A DNA stretch of 64,000 nt from Steinernema hermaphroditum. Taxonomy: Eukaryota > Nematoda > Chromadorea > Rhabditida > Steinernematidae. Each line of letters begins with the position of its first letter. Position 1 is the stretch's first letter. Shown here one piece after another: positions 26,665 through 38,800 of this stretch. Both the position numbers and the translations under genes were made by a program. The stretch covers positions 15,996,001-16,060,000 of the forward strand of contig CM059625.1 of the NCBI GenBank assembly GCA_030435675.1, written 5' to 3'. The notes under the pieces were generated by a model. That model had not been told where the DNA came from. It did no database searches and worked only from the letters and a program-made list of their open reading frames with translations.

Positions 26665-29600
26665 ATGGTCGACATTTTGGGTCTTCTGGCCCTGAGCGTC
26701 CTTTTTCTTGGCAACGCCAATGCCTACTCGGTCCCACTCAAGAATGGACTGACTCAGGGCATTGAGCATTTGATCCAGTTGACCCCGCACACGGAGACCA
26801 GGTGACACAGGCGGTCGTCACGTTTTAGACTATGGTATCTTCAGGTTGTTCTTCAAAATGCCCGGCAAGAACTATCCACTTTGGATGTTTGTTACGCCTT
26901 GCGGAGCGAGCGTTCATTGGCAACTCTTCATCGAAAGCGGATTTGGTATAATTCGATCGTAGTGCATCCTTAGTGTTTTCTTTGTACTTCAGATTCGCCC
27001 GTCAATTTGCATCCCTCGTCCGAGCAATTCAATCACATCCTCCACAAACGCATCCCTCCGCTCCTTTACGTGCCCGGACCCGTCGAGAAGCAGATTCTCC
27101 TGGCCGGCGAGCAGGACGACAAGCGCATGTCCTATTACACCAACAACGTCGAATCTGGTAAGATCGCCCGGAAGTCGAAGAACGAAGTTACGAATATGGG
27201 GTGGGAATTGCGCAAAAACGCTAAAAGTTCTTGTTTTTCCTGCCAACATTTGCTGCTAGCGCTGCACTGCTTTCACAGAAGCACTGAGACCAACAACTTT
27301 AGGAGCCCGCGTCACAATTCCCCTCGGGACGTATTTATCTACAAATGTATAAGCGCGTGGATGTAGATTGCGTCGTCGGGATTGTTTGAGAAGCGTTTAA
27401 TCCCATCGACGACCTGCTGCTTTCCCAAGCTTCCGCGCTGCAAAAAGGCAACCCGCCAACCCCTCTTCCCATCGCCCTCCCGAACTCCCCCCTACTTCCT
27501 TTCGCGCCTGCAGCTTCCGGAGCGTGCATCATTATGCACGAAGCGCGGGAAGCGCGAAAATGGGTAACCGATGACAGAGCATGGCGCGGAAGCAGCAAGT
27601 GACGGAATGTGTTCCATTTTTTGCGATTTCAGAATGGGTGACGCTAACGATGATGTCCGACAAGCCGACTACAACGCGCGTCTTCTTGACGACCATCCAG
27701 TCGCAACTGGAGGCGCACTACCCGCCGTTACCGGACGATTTGCAGCTTGCGCACAGCATCGTCCCGAATCCGTCGGGAGACGATCAGGTAATCGATCAGG
27801 CCGGCTGCGAGACGAACGGTTCGCGTTCGCCTGTGTCCAGATGTCTCAAACCGCGGACAAAGCGTCATCAATCACGGGGATCAAGCCAAAAAACGAGCGA
27901 GACAATTTATTTTTTTGAAAACGCTCTGGCCATGGGGATCAAAACAGAACGCTCGGCTAAAGATAGGCTGCTCAAAGTGGATGGTCGCGCTAAAAAGTGA
28001 TTAATTGCCCAATGGCGTTGTGCAAGGGTAAAAATATGTATACGTTCAGAAATTGGCTCGTTTCCCAACGTAGAAAAATATGATATGCAAGGACATATGG
28101 CGTGAAAAATGCCTGAATTTATTAGTATCAGCGAAGGATCTAATATGCCAAGTGCTCAATAGTTGGGAGTACGTTACAATTCTTATTTTCAATGTTCATG
28201 TTATGAGTCACCATTCACTTAATGCTCGCCAACATGCCGAATAAGCTGTCCTTCATATTGTCCGGATATCTGTGCATTAACCATGAAAAACATCAGATGT
28301 CATGGATAAAAGCAAGCCGAGAAATAGTAACCTCTATAGACGGACGAAGAAATTACGTTAAGCCGCAAGGAAATTTGATTATGCTGAAGTGGGAAATGAG
28401 GAAATTCTGGAAATAGAACACACGCAGAAACCACCTTTGGAAATATCTGAAGAAAACACGGAACTGAGAATGTTTAGTTAGATAATTCTGTTTTATAGTC
28501 GAGTTTGAATTCGCACAAGAACGAAAAACAAAACGTTGTGTAGTCAAGTATCTTATAACCACTGTCCGTGCACCCCGACAGATTCGCTTTTACACTTGAT
28601 GATCATTCTTATGTTTCAGACGGTTCAAGTTAGCTGGCAGATCCCGGCTAAGATCAAGCAGATCCGCGAACCCGCCCGCTACCGTTTCTGCGCCGTGGTC
28701 AGCCGCAAACAGCCCGACTACACGTTCTGCGACGAGCTCGGCGAGAATCTCGAATCCATCCACTGCGTAAACCAGACGACCAATCACCTCAACATCAACA
28801 GCCTACGGTAAGCTGATCAATGGCGGAACTGAAAATAACTTTGTTGTGTAGCTCCGGCCGCAAGTACTTCGTTACCGTATTCATTCGTGACCAGATCAGC
28901 GGTGGAACGTCGGCGCTGCGTCCCATCGAGGTGCACACGCCGGAGAGTCCTACTCATGGAAAACTGCTTCCGAAATCGAACAACAAATATGATGAGGTAC
29001 AACACAGCCATAATTACAACAAACTTATATGAAAATTTAGACTTTTACCCTATTCGATGCTCAGCTTCAAGCTGGCAAACTGAAGGCGGAAAAAGGAGAC
29101 TCTCAGCTCTATGACTTTCCGGTGCATAATTTGACGGAACGTCAAAAGGTTCTCCTGGTGGTACACGCCTGTGATGGCTATATTCGGGTGGCAATCTACC
29201 GTGATGGTCGCCTCTTGAGAAAAAGCGATCCATTCAGTGGATTCCGCCGGTTCCTTGTCCTAAACGCTCAGGACGGAGAGCTTCAGATCCAGATTATCAA
29301 TGCCGACAGTAATCCGAAGATGTTCCGGCTGTGGGCAAGCATGAAGCCTGAGAAGAGTCCTTATCCGCAGCTTCCTGATGATACGAGGTAAGATTTCAAA
29401 ATTACACCTTCTTATGCAGTTCCCCTCCCGATTTGGTAATCTGAATGAATGCTAGCTCCGCTTATAACAAATAAGTTGGTTACCTCGAAACGGAGCATTG
29501 TTGTTGGACGATGTTGGAGAAGATCTCATGAAACCGCATTATGTCGGAACTAAATAAATTTCCTTTTTTGTGTCAGAACGACGCTAGGCCCCGAACACGA

Positions 29601-30179
29601 GCCTATAACTGTAGATTGGAATTTTTTTTTCACTGAAAATTTTGCTTATGATGGGCGCAGCCTTCCGAAACTTGTTACGAGCATCATACAATAAAAAAAC
29701 GCAAAATTCGCTTTAGCGAAGAACCTTCCAACAGCATATGACATCAATAATTTATGCCAGATATGTTTTATGGATGTGACCATGAGAAGAACAAGCTTAA
29801 GACATCCAATTTCAGCATCAAAGAAATCCGCCGCACCTGCGATTCCACCACCCTCCAATGGCTGCGTGCGTTCGACGGCCATGTCCGCTATTGCCTTTAC
29901 CGCCGCAAGGAGTCCGTGAACTACTTGGAAGAGCTGGTTAGCAAGCACGCGAACCTCTGCGCCGGCACGCTACCAGAAAAAGACCTTGTCGGCTGCTATG
30001 ATCAAGAGGGCGCGCCCGGCGACAAGGACGATGACGACCGCGTCGTCACGATCAGGGTCGATCGCCTGGAGCCGGACACAACCTATCGTTTCGATCTTCT
30101 CGCCCGACCCGTGGAGAAGACGAATAGCCAGGATCTGCCCTACCGTACTGTGTGGGTGAAGACCCGGGCTTCCTGCTAA
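26665..30179 (+). CDS. Secreted NDNF/Nord-family protein
   Basis: Eight exons: 26665..26801, 26845..26945, 26993..27157, 27633..27787, 28620..28807, 28852..28996, 29065..29387 and 29816..30179. Phases match throughout and give 525 aa (human NDNF is 568). Residues 1-20 form a signal peptide. The family consists of secreted fibronectin-III-like proteins that include vertebrate NDNF and Drosophila Nord, which modulate growth-factor signalling outside the cell. Shared landmarks in order are TPCGASVHWQL (vertebrate TPCDAPLEWKL), HYPPLPDD before the first FN3-like region, RYRFCAVV, a central HACDGYIRVAIYRDGRLL block, YPQLPDDTSIKEIRRTC (vertebrate FPSLPEDTRIKAFDKLRTC) and a C-terminal VKTRASC (vertebrate VKTRKFC). 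The ATG directly follows a TTTTCAG acceptor. Introns 3 and 4 are 475 and 832 nt. Confidence 0.88.
27788..28619 (+). other. Intron 4 of the NDNF-like gene
   Basis: 832-nt AT-rich intron, nothing else recognised. Confidence 0.45.
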
Positions 30180-31030
30180 TCGACCACTTTTCATCATCAA
30201 TAGATGAACCACAAACCGCAATGTATTATTTTGCCCTATTGCCTTCACTTTCCAAACTTTCCTCGCTCTATGTTCGTTGTTTCCCTGTCCTATCTTTCTG
30301 TACACATGATATGCCGAAATCGGGTAATTTAGTTATTGTGCACTCTCTCTCTCAACCACTCGTACGCAATGTTGACCTTCTTGATCTCGGCTCGACGAGA
30401 TTCACTTTCTCATCACGCTTCAGAGCAATTCTTCAGCATCTCTCGCAAGCATAGGATTCGGTGGCCCGCTAGCGCCCTTTTCGTTGCTCTCACATAAGGG
30501 TTTCCACAAATATCGAGTATTCATCCATTTCTTCTATCGTCTCCTCTTTCCTCGTCCGACACTACATCTCTTTCTATAATATATTCATTTCATTTCCACC
30601 TTTCTACCCTTTCCTCTCTTTCTCGTCGTTGTAAGTATCCTGTACATAATAGAACTTTTCTTCTCTTTCATTCTTGTCGTCGTTCAGAACACTTAGTCGC
30701 AGATAAACTGCTTTCCTGAATTGTCCCTTCAATGGAGATGATCATCTCAAATACAGAGAACGGGTTAAGCCAAAGTGGAGGAAACAAAATGTATTTGATG
30801 TATTCAGTGTACGCGATCCACTCAAAAAAAACTTTTTTTGAAAACTCATCAAGATGACCCAATACCTCTGAATTCCGATGGATCGAATCATCGATCATCG
30901 GATGGGCTAATTGTTCATCTGCTACGTGCGAGTTTCGGACAGTTTCAAACAGAGCTGATTAGTGATTAAAACACCCACACGAATTTGGCAAAGTTCCAAA
31001 AACTGTGATCGAATTGGGTTGCTTAAGTAG
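30180..31030. other. 3' UTR and intergenic sequence after the NDNF-like gene
   Basis: Pyrimidine-rich sequence on the + strand (CTC and TTTC runs to about 30650) follows the stop codon. No gene recognised. Confidence 0.35.
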
Positions 31031-31032
31031 CC

Positions 31033-31342
31033 GTATTGGGATATGCGGTTCTTATCTTGTGTTCCGGATCAATCCCGGTCTACTATTACCTGAAGTGTTG
31101 GTGGAACAAGCAGAAAATCGAAAGCGTTGTAGCATCTCAATATTGGCCCCTTCATACCTAAGCACAAAGACGATATGTGGAGGATGCCTATGTTCCTTCT
31201 TATCGCATATATGAAGCTGTAAGGCGCCTGAGGTTTTGCCTAAAATACTCAAATAGTGTCGCTGCTCCAAGTTCCATAAAAATAGATACCTATGACGCAG
31301 TATTGACTGCAGGAAGTAGACTCTGGAATGTGTTGTCGTAAT
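31033..31342 (+). other. Possible exon(s) or relic of a membrane protein
   Basis: One + strand frame reads a hydrophobic segment (VAVLGYAVLILCSGSIPVYYY) and then KCWWNKQKIESVV, which looks like a transmembrane helix and cytoplasmic tail. After one in-frame TAA near 31160 the same frame continues as AQRRYVEDAYVPSYRIYEA and stays open to about 31342. A short intron using an AAG acceptor could skip the stop, or this is a decayed gene. There is no start or upstream exon that I can connect. Confidence 0.22.
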
Positions 31343-32810
31343 GAGCGCTTATTTTCAAGAATTCATCAAGCACCAAGAATGTCTTCCATGCCGAAAATAT
31401 TGTGCTCGAAGAACGCTGTCACCGATTTACGTCATCACGCTGCATGCCTTTCATTCCACGAGGTTGATGAAGACTGGTTGATCAGGAGTGTTTAAATAAG
31501 AACGAAAGATGTTTTTGTTTAGCTCAGTCCCAAATTTATCTTGTCATGGAGACTAACATCGTTTCCGAACGTTTTCAGCTATTGCTTTTGTCCGATCACA
31601 GAATTAATTCTATAATCACTGTTCGTAAATCCAACTCAGACACATTTAAATCATGATCTATCCACTCAGAACACACACACATAAATCCGATAAAAGACAG
31701 AGCTGTGGTAATTGAAGGATCATTGAGGCTCCGGTTAGGATGTGTGCGAAATAGCACATTTTACATTGAGACATCAGCAGTTAGCATGGACGACACCGGC
31801 TCTATTGTAACTGACAGCAATTTACAGGGTGCGTAATAAATACTGTAAGTCCGAAAACAGTCTAAAACTTTTTGCATACGACACGAAATGAAATGGATTT
31901 ATATGCAAATGAAAGACCAGGAAATTCTGTATAAGCTGTTTCAATTTTGGTCGAAATACCCGACTTCACACTTTAATGGAGGCGTTCAGACGCAGTATCC
32001 AAAATTTCGAGCGTTCTCTTCAATAAAGGAACGGAGAAATACTGACTGTGATCGAACAGTCCGTCATTTAACCTGCTCATTCACCACATGTGTATGATTA
32101 GTAGAAACCATTGAATTTTTAGATTCAAACGCATTGCAGAATTTGGTGGCAGAACTTAATGAGGCCTTAATTAGAATCGAAATAACTGTTTAGTCACAGC
32201 AATCTCTGAGTGAACACGAACACTGTAGCCGTTCATAGTAGCCGTAGCTGGACTCAATGTCAATGTGTGTTTGCAGCAATTTAAGAATACACTGTTCCCT
32301 CCCCATTCATAACTTGCTCCTTTCCGATTGCCTCATAAATCGCGTTCCTTTACATTTCTTCAATTGGTCATTCGCCTGGCGCCAAATAGAAATAATTGCT
32401 TCCTGCGCATCCGACCGAATATGGGGTTTTCATGATGTCAGACGACAAGGTCACTTTTCGGCATCGTCACTCATTCGATAACTTACCTCAGTGACCCACA
32501 ATCCCATTCATGTGTTCAGCTCGTTCATTTCCATGGATCTTAGTAATTTTTGTGAATATGTGTATTCCAATGTCCTCATATACAGGTAAGTAATAAATAT
32601 GCATGCGCTCCGCAAAAACAGCTACGAGCTATAGTAGTCCTCGGTGTTGTCCTTGTTGGTTGAGGAGTTCGATGAGTCACCAAATACGTCATTTTCTGAA
32701 AACAAGCTTACTATACCCGTGACTTTGTGCTTTACTCACCTGCACAGCTGTTTTTGATAAGCACTGCCGGCGAGTCACGGATTACCAAATCTCGCGCTAT
32801 TTTTGGGAAA
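31343..32810. other. No gene recognised
   Basis: AT-rich with only short frames and no consistent splice structure. Confidence 0.35.
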
Positions 32811-32866
32811 ATGATGCATCCTTTGATACTTTGGATCCAGTTGATAGCAACACACGCTGTTTTATG
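32811..32866 (+). CDS. Possible signal-peptide exon of the split PAN/ZP gene
   Basis: The ATG at 32811 (or 32814) opens a hydrophobic frame, MMHPLILWIQLIATHAVL, which ends two bases into a codon at a possible donor (TTATG|GTTTCG). The first PAN exon at 34740 needs two bases from an upstream exon and begins with residues resembling the end of a signal peptide. The fit in phase and sense would place the signal cleavage just after the junction. The donor is weak, and this exon is on the opposite strand from the PAN exons in the present sequence. Confidence 0.3.
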
Positions 32867-33429
32867 GTTTCGGCGAGCAATGCCACACTCGAAGAGACAT
32901 TGTTCTGCAAATTATACTAATAATTAATAAGCAATGGTGCCACAGGAAGCATCAAAATCCACTTGCATCTGACAGGGGATTGTTCCGATGTTTCCATCTG
33001 AAATCAGGCTGAAAATTGGCAGGTATACCGTATCGAATGTTAATCCCAAAATCGGCTGATATGCACACCTGACCTTGTAATCACCCTCCGGAAGTTATGT
33101 CTAAACCTGTATTGTGAAAGCAATCAGGAAGGTCTTATGAGCATCATTCTTTGGGGTAACTATGGTGGTAACAATAATTTATCCCAAAAATTATCTGTGC
33201 GCCAATTTTCAGCTCAATGTGATGCGAACATTTCCCTTATCCGGATAATATGAGGTTCAGGCAAAAGCAGAAGTATACAATCGACATTTCCTAATTTAAA
33301 AAAGTTACAGTTACTTTTGTTTCTTCCCGACTTTTGCGACACGGCTAGCTGCACTATTGCGCGGTTTCTTTGTTTAATCGACAAATGTCGTTCCCTCCCA
33401 CCTCACAGATTAAAGATAATGTAATCTTA

Positions 33430-34740
33430 TCACTTACTCTCGCTGTTAACTCCTTCCAAAGCAATTCCGTTGAAATCCTCAATGATTTGATGCGTTCTCT
33501 GACTAAAGCACTTGGCGATAATTTCGTCATCATTCGAACGTGATCTGTGCTTCGTAGGGATCTGGTACTTGCACCGATTCTCAAAGTAGTCGATGGTCGG
33601 CGAAGAGGTAAGACGGTCTCGTGTGAGTAAAGTGCTGCCTCCATTTATGACGCAGTCCTGGAATAGGTTCAAGTGTGAAACCAGCTGGGTAACTAACCTT
33701 TGTTTCCCGGTTATAATTAACGCTGGCGCAGTGAATTTTCTGTTTGGCCGAGCACAATAGCAAGCATCTTTTGACAGAGAGGTTCGGTTTGCGATACTCC
33801 TCATAGCCGCCGAGCATGAAATTCTGCTTGTAGTGGAAGCACTCAAATCCAGGACCGAAGATAGTCACCGATGGAAGATCGGGGACTGTCGTGGTAACTC
33901 TAGGCGGAGTTGGAGTGGTACCATTTTGACTAGGCAGTGTAATCAGAATGGTGTTGGAAGCCATCTGAATGGTGTCTTCTGTGAAATCTCTTTGGACTCT
34001 TGTGGCGAATGTGGATGTTGTTAGCGTGACAGGAGATGTAGAGATGAATTGTGGTGGAACATGGTGACGTGTGACAGGTCCTGGCCTGGAAACTCGATCG
34101 CAGATCATCCTAAATTTCTTTAGTATACCTTATCAAGGCTCCCTTCTTTGTAGTCGGTCGGTCTGGTAGTTGGTAGTATCGAACTTTCTCTCTAAATGAG
34201 ATCGACTCGTAGTTAGCCTTTGTACGTTTACCCGCCGACCAAACCGATGAACTTACTCTTCTTGATAGTCAAAATTCCTTTTGTCATTTACGATCGTATC
34301 CAAGACCTTTGTGGCTACCTTAACCGCTTTATACTTAAGATCTTCAACACTCTGAAACATGCTCAAAATCTCTCACATTCGACGCAAGTTCTACCTGCAA
34401 GCAGATGTTTTCATAATAGTCGATCGAATAGCTCAAGTCCTCTTTTAGTTGTTCCGGTCGAGTTCTGCTGCTATGTTGACATAAAACACATTCGTCCACA
34501 CCACGTATGAACATAATTGATTTGCACACGATGTTGTACTCATCGTAGGACTGCAATAGGAGATCATTACTACCGTAAACTCATAAGCACTTATATACCT
34601 CTAAGCACGCTAATTGACATTCTTCAACCGTATTGATGTCAACAATTGTAGTAGCTTCTGGCACTTCCAGCACTGTGTTCTCCTGTTTCTCAAAGCAGCG
34701 GTCTGCCTGGGTCCAGTTAATCAGGCATGCTGTAGACACA
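33430..34740 (-). CDS. PAN/apple-domain exons, possibly the N-terminal half of a PAN-ZP protein
   Basis: Six exons on the - strand: 34740..34599, 34550..34395, 34351..34257, 34191..34129, 34085..33698 and 33657..33438 (a TGA follows at 33430..33432 if the last donor is not used). They encode two PAN/apple domains. The first runs from CFEKQ through ECQLACLE to YENIC. The second runs from ECFHYKQNF through CLLLCSA to YFENRC. A Thr/Pro-rich linker (TTPTPPRVTTTVPD) lies between them. PAN domains are disulfide-bonded adhesion modules of extracellular matrix proteins. The last exon ends at a perfect GTAAGTG donor, but no downstream exon is visible on this strand. No start codon or signal peptide was found upstream on this strand. 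Confidence 0.75.
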
Positions 34741-35894
34741 CTGAATATTGAACGTCGGTATATAACTGTGGATTTTGGTTCCCTTTTTAGAATGCTGACC
34801 AAAAATCATTTCCTCTGGGTTGTTTTTAGCACAATGACGCTGGCATTCTCACAATTTTCCCACAAGATACTATGATATTCATGGCGATGAAACGAATCTA
34901 TTGAATTTCGAAGTAATCTGCGCCAAAAACGCACTCGTTTTTCGTAATCATCGCGCTTTATATAAGCACTGTTGGACTAGCAACATCAGTCAACTGCCGT
35001 TAGTTGACTTGAAAAGCATGGAAAGGAGGAATTGTATTTAATGACTTGCATATTCATCCCCTGTTGTAAAACATTTTTAGAACTTAGACTATTCGTATAC
35101 TTTGAAAAGTTACTAAGTGTTGACAACTACTGTTGCAGTGTACTTGTGTTTTCAAACAGATTTTAATGCTAAACTGTGTTTTGAGTACCTTCTTGAAGTA
35201 ATGCCTTGACATCCCCGATTAGAACTCAACCGAAGTATGTTACTGGAACAAGCTGCAACCGGTCTTTAGCCACGTGAAGGAACGTTGAACTTATGAAAAA
35301 ATGTTGATTCCGGCTTGTTTCTGTTTATGCACAAGTGACTGCTTCAGAAGCACTAATGTGATATTGTTGAAATCTTGACCTCTTGATCCCCCGCTTCCAT
35401 CTTTTTTACGACAAGTGGCCAACGAACGTGAACAGCCTGCTCGGTAATCAAAAAGCAATTCCAGAAGTGCTTTTCAAGTGCTACCGTCAAAGAAGTTTTA
35501 AAATTACCCAGATATCAGTCGAAGTAACGCTTCGCGCGTTAGTAATGATTACATAGCACTTAAAGCTATTTTCAGCGAAAAGAGAGTTCTGAAGAGCAAA
35601 AATTAGCATGACGATCAGCTATCTAGCTTCCCCTATAGGTAAATTAACAATGGAATCAAAGACTTACATGAACCATAACGTCCTCTCAATTAGCAACATG
35701 GCGCTGCCAGCAAAAGAGCTTCTTTGCGCGGCGATTAGTCACCAGATTTCAACGCAAGTTTTCTTCCCGCAACGCCTTGCCGTGTCTATCGCCTCGAGCG
35801 ATCGCTGCAGATGCGATCGCGCCTCTTAATGCAGATAAATCTCACACAATAGAGTCTCGTTGAAAAAAGCACCGATTAAACGCGTTCTTTTTAG

Positions 35895-38800
35895 TCACCG
35901 TCAACTGTTCCGAACGAAACATCGACATTGTCGTCAAAGAGGCGCGAGGTTTTCATGGTCAAATTATCGGAGGCAAAGGGTCGGGAAGGGAATGTTCGAG
36001 TGTTGGAGACGGTCGCCCCGAAGTGCATCTGCACATGTCGACAGATGTTGCAAGGCGCGAAAGATGCAACATGGTGGAGGTATACAGTTTGTATCAAAAG
36101 TGTCAGTCCACAAAGCAGAAAGCAGACTGATTTCGGTCAGCTCTGAGAGCCCAGCAACAGAATCTTTTCTGCACTTCCCATAACGGCCAGTGTTCCAGCA
36201 CGAAGGCGCATACGTCGTCACCATCTACGTCCGGCAAATGAGATACATCCAGCACAAAGCGGACAACTACTATGTTGTGAGGTGTCCCGTGAAAAACCCA
36301 ACATTACAGAAAAAGAATATTATAACTAGTGAAGACAGCGAGTAAGGCCAAAGAGCAGCTTTCTTCAGCAATGTCATTAGTCCATGTTCAGAGCTATGCC
36401 ATCAGGAAAGTTGGATTTACAAGCACACTATCCGCAAGTTGGACATTTTTATGATGTCAAACTGCATATACCGACGTTGAAAGGTGACCAGAGCAGCGGT
36501 TCAATTGCAAACACTTTTAATTTTTAGAAATTGGCGAAAATATTCGGATTGGACCGTGCATCGCTTTTGTAAATGGAGACGACTTGAAAGTTTTACAGCT
36601 TGTTGATGAGGTAAAGATTTGGATAGTTATCCAAAAAATGGGTATTTTTTTATTCGGACGGGCTCTTTAAGCATTACTGTTTAGCGGAACTTTCAGCTCT
36701 TTTAGTGACTAAGGAAAGTACAAATATCTTAAGAAGCATCAGTTGTTTTTTGACCCTTCTTCCTTTTGGAACGCGCCATTCCTTGAAACCCCCATACACT
36801 GATATAGGATACTTTGTTTTGCTCTCTTCACGAGAGAAGTCTGTTCAAATACTGTACTGTTCCTTCGCTGTTTCAACCTAGTATAATCCATTTTTTACGC
36901 ATTTTAGTACGGATGCCCAACGGCACAAGAAATTCCTCACGCGTTTCAACTCGACGAGCATCTGAAGAATGCGACAAAAATGGAATATTCGACTAATATG
37001 AAGATGTTTTCGTTTGGTGATGTCGATCATTTCTACTTGCAATGTCAGCTAACCCGATGCCACGGAGGTTGTGGAAAGGTGAGTCAAGACAGGCAACATT
37101 TTGAAGTCAGCCTATGTGCGGAAAACAATTGTCAAAGCGGAAAACATGTTGCTAATTGCATACAATTCTCAGATGTTTTGACCATTTTGTGCGGATTGGT
37201 TAGGAAATTTGTGTAAACGGTGCTTAGCGGTGATGTGCCGCTTCGATTACGGTAGATGACGCAGCCTGTTTTAGTTTACAAAGAAAGTTATATTCTGTAT
37301 TCAACAGAAATGGAATGCCCTGAGACGGTAATGGGTCCGTAGCTGAATTGCTACAGTAGACAACGCTTATAGGTAGAGTCGAAAACATAAAGGCATAAAG
37401 GTGCGCTTCGCGGGCTCATCCGTGTCACAGTTTTTGAATTCACCGACACTTCAAAACGTAATGGTTCCGCAATTGCCTGTGCTTGTTAAGCTTGCGATGG
37501 TAGATACCTCAACTAAATCAACTGTGTTCATAGAAACCGTCTAAGCTTTGCGCACTGTATCGTCCATCTTGCAAGTTTTGTAAAGATGTAATACACGTAA
37601 AAACCAGCGAACTTTATTGAACATATCAAAAATACACACAAGGAAGAGATCATCTCAAATCGAATTCATTGTCATTGTCATCGTCTGCCTTTCTGTCTGT
37701 CGTCGTCTGCCTGTCTAGCCAAGGAGTTCGTTACCGCGAGCGCGGCGGTCCCGTCGGATAGCGCTGAGGAGCGACTCGAATTCGTCCTCGGTCAGCTGAT
37801 AGTTTCCAGCGGAGCGCTTGCCCAGAAGCTCGCGGCTTCGTCGCTTGCCACGAAGAGTCGCGCTGAAGTCGACGGTCGGCTCGACATACTCAATTGAGGG
37901 TTCTGTAAATGAACTTTGTTCACTTCAGCGTTCTTAGAAGTGTTCCCTACCCGGTAGTACTCTAGCGCTTAGGTCGACGTCAGGGTAATCAGGGACGTCC
38001 AGAAGGGGCGCAGCACTTCTCTTTCCGAAGAGCTCGCGGTTGCGGCGAGATTCGCGGTCGAACGAGTCCGAGGCTGGGGCATCTAAACGGGACACATAAG
38101 GACACAAAAACTTGCCAGGGCATACCTGATCGTTTGCCGAATAGTTCGCGGCCACCGCGCTTCCTCCCCAGCGGAAGGAGCTGTTCGAGAACGAGCGCCC
38201 GCTTGCCGAACAGTTCGCGGGTCCGCAGGCCACGCACTCCAAAAACAAGCACCAACAGTAGGAAACTGTAGCCGATTGTGTTCATTGACGTAATCGTGCG
38301 GAACACAAGAGTGGACCCTGCAACAAATGGAATAAGTGACTAAGATGCACTTGCGATAGAGGGCGTCATAGACAATTAGGTATACCGCGATGGATGCCAC
38401 GGCACCCGATGGCCCTTTGCCCTATTGGCAAAGTCTTTAAATAATCGCCGTAGGGCGGGATAGAACGTGATGGCATTTCGGATCGGCATCGGGGTTGCGT
38501 CGTCATCGCGTAATCGCGCATCATAACTCCCACAATCGTGCGCAGGGCACCGCGCAGCCGAAGTCCCGAAGACGCTGGCTGAGATTTTTTCAGACTCAAA
38601 TGGCGCCCACCAATTTTCGCACGCGATCCGATTACAACACCAGCTCGGAAAGCGCGAAAAGTGTCTTCAGGAATAGCCAACGGGAAGTAACTCCCCCAAA
38701 AGTGGATTTCTATTAATAAACGGGCGCTCATTGTTTTCGCGACTTGCTCAGATTACCGTATAGCGGTCAACAGAGGATGTTATCTGCGTCAGCGGTGCCA

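Noticed and set aside
33430..33437. Natural stop codon for the PAN gene directly after its last exon
   Set aside because: Possible, but the stop lies inside a perfect GTAAGTG donor and the exon joins in phase to the ZP exons, so splicing is the better reading.
37176..37184. ZP gene ending at an in-frame ATGTTTTGA after a CTCAG acceptor
   Set aside because: This would end the protein before the last ZP cysteine. The exon at 39094 supplies that cysteine and a continuous frame to a transmembrane helix.
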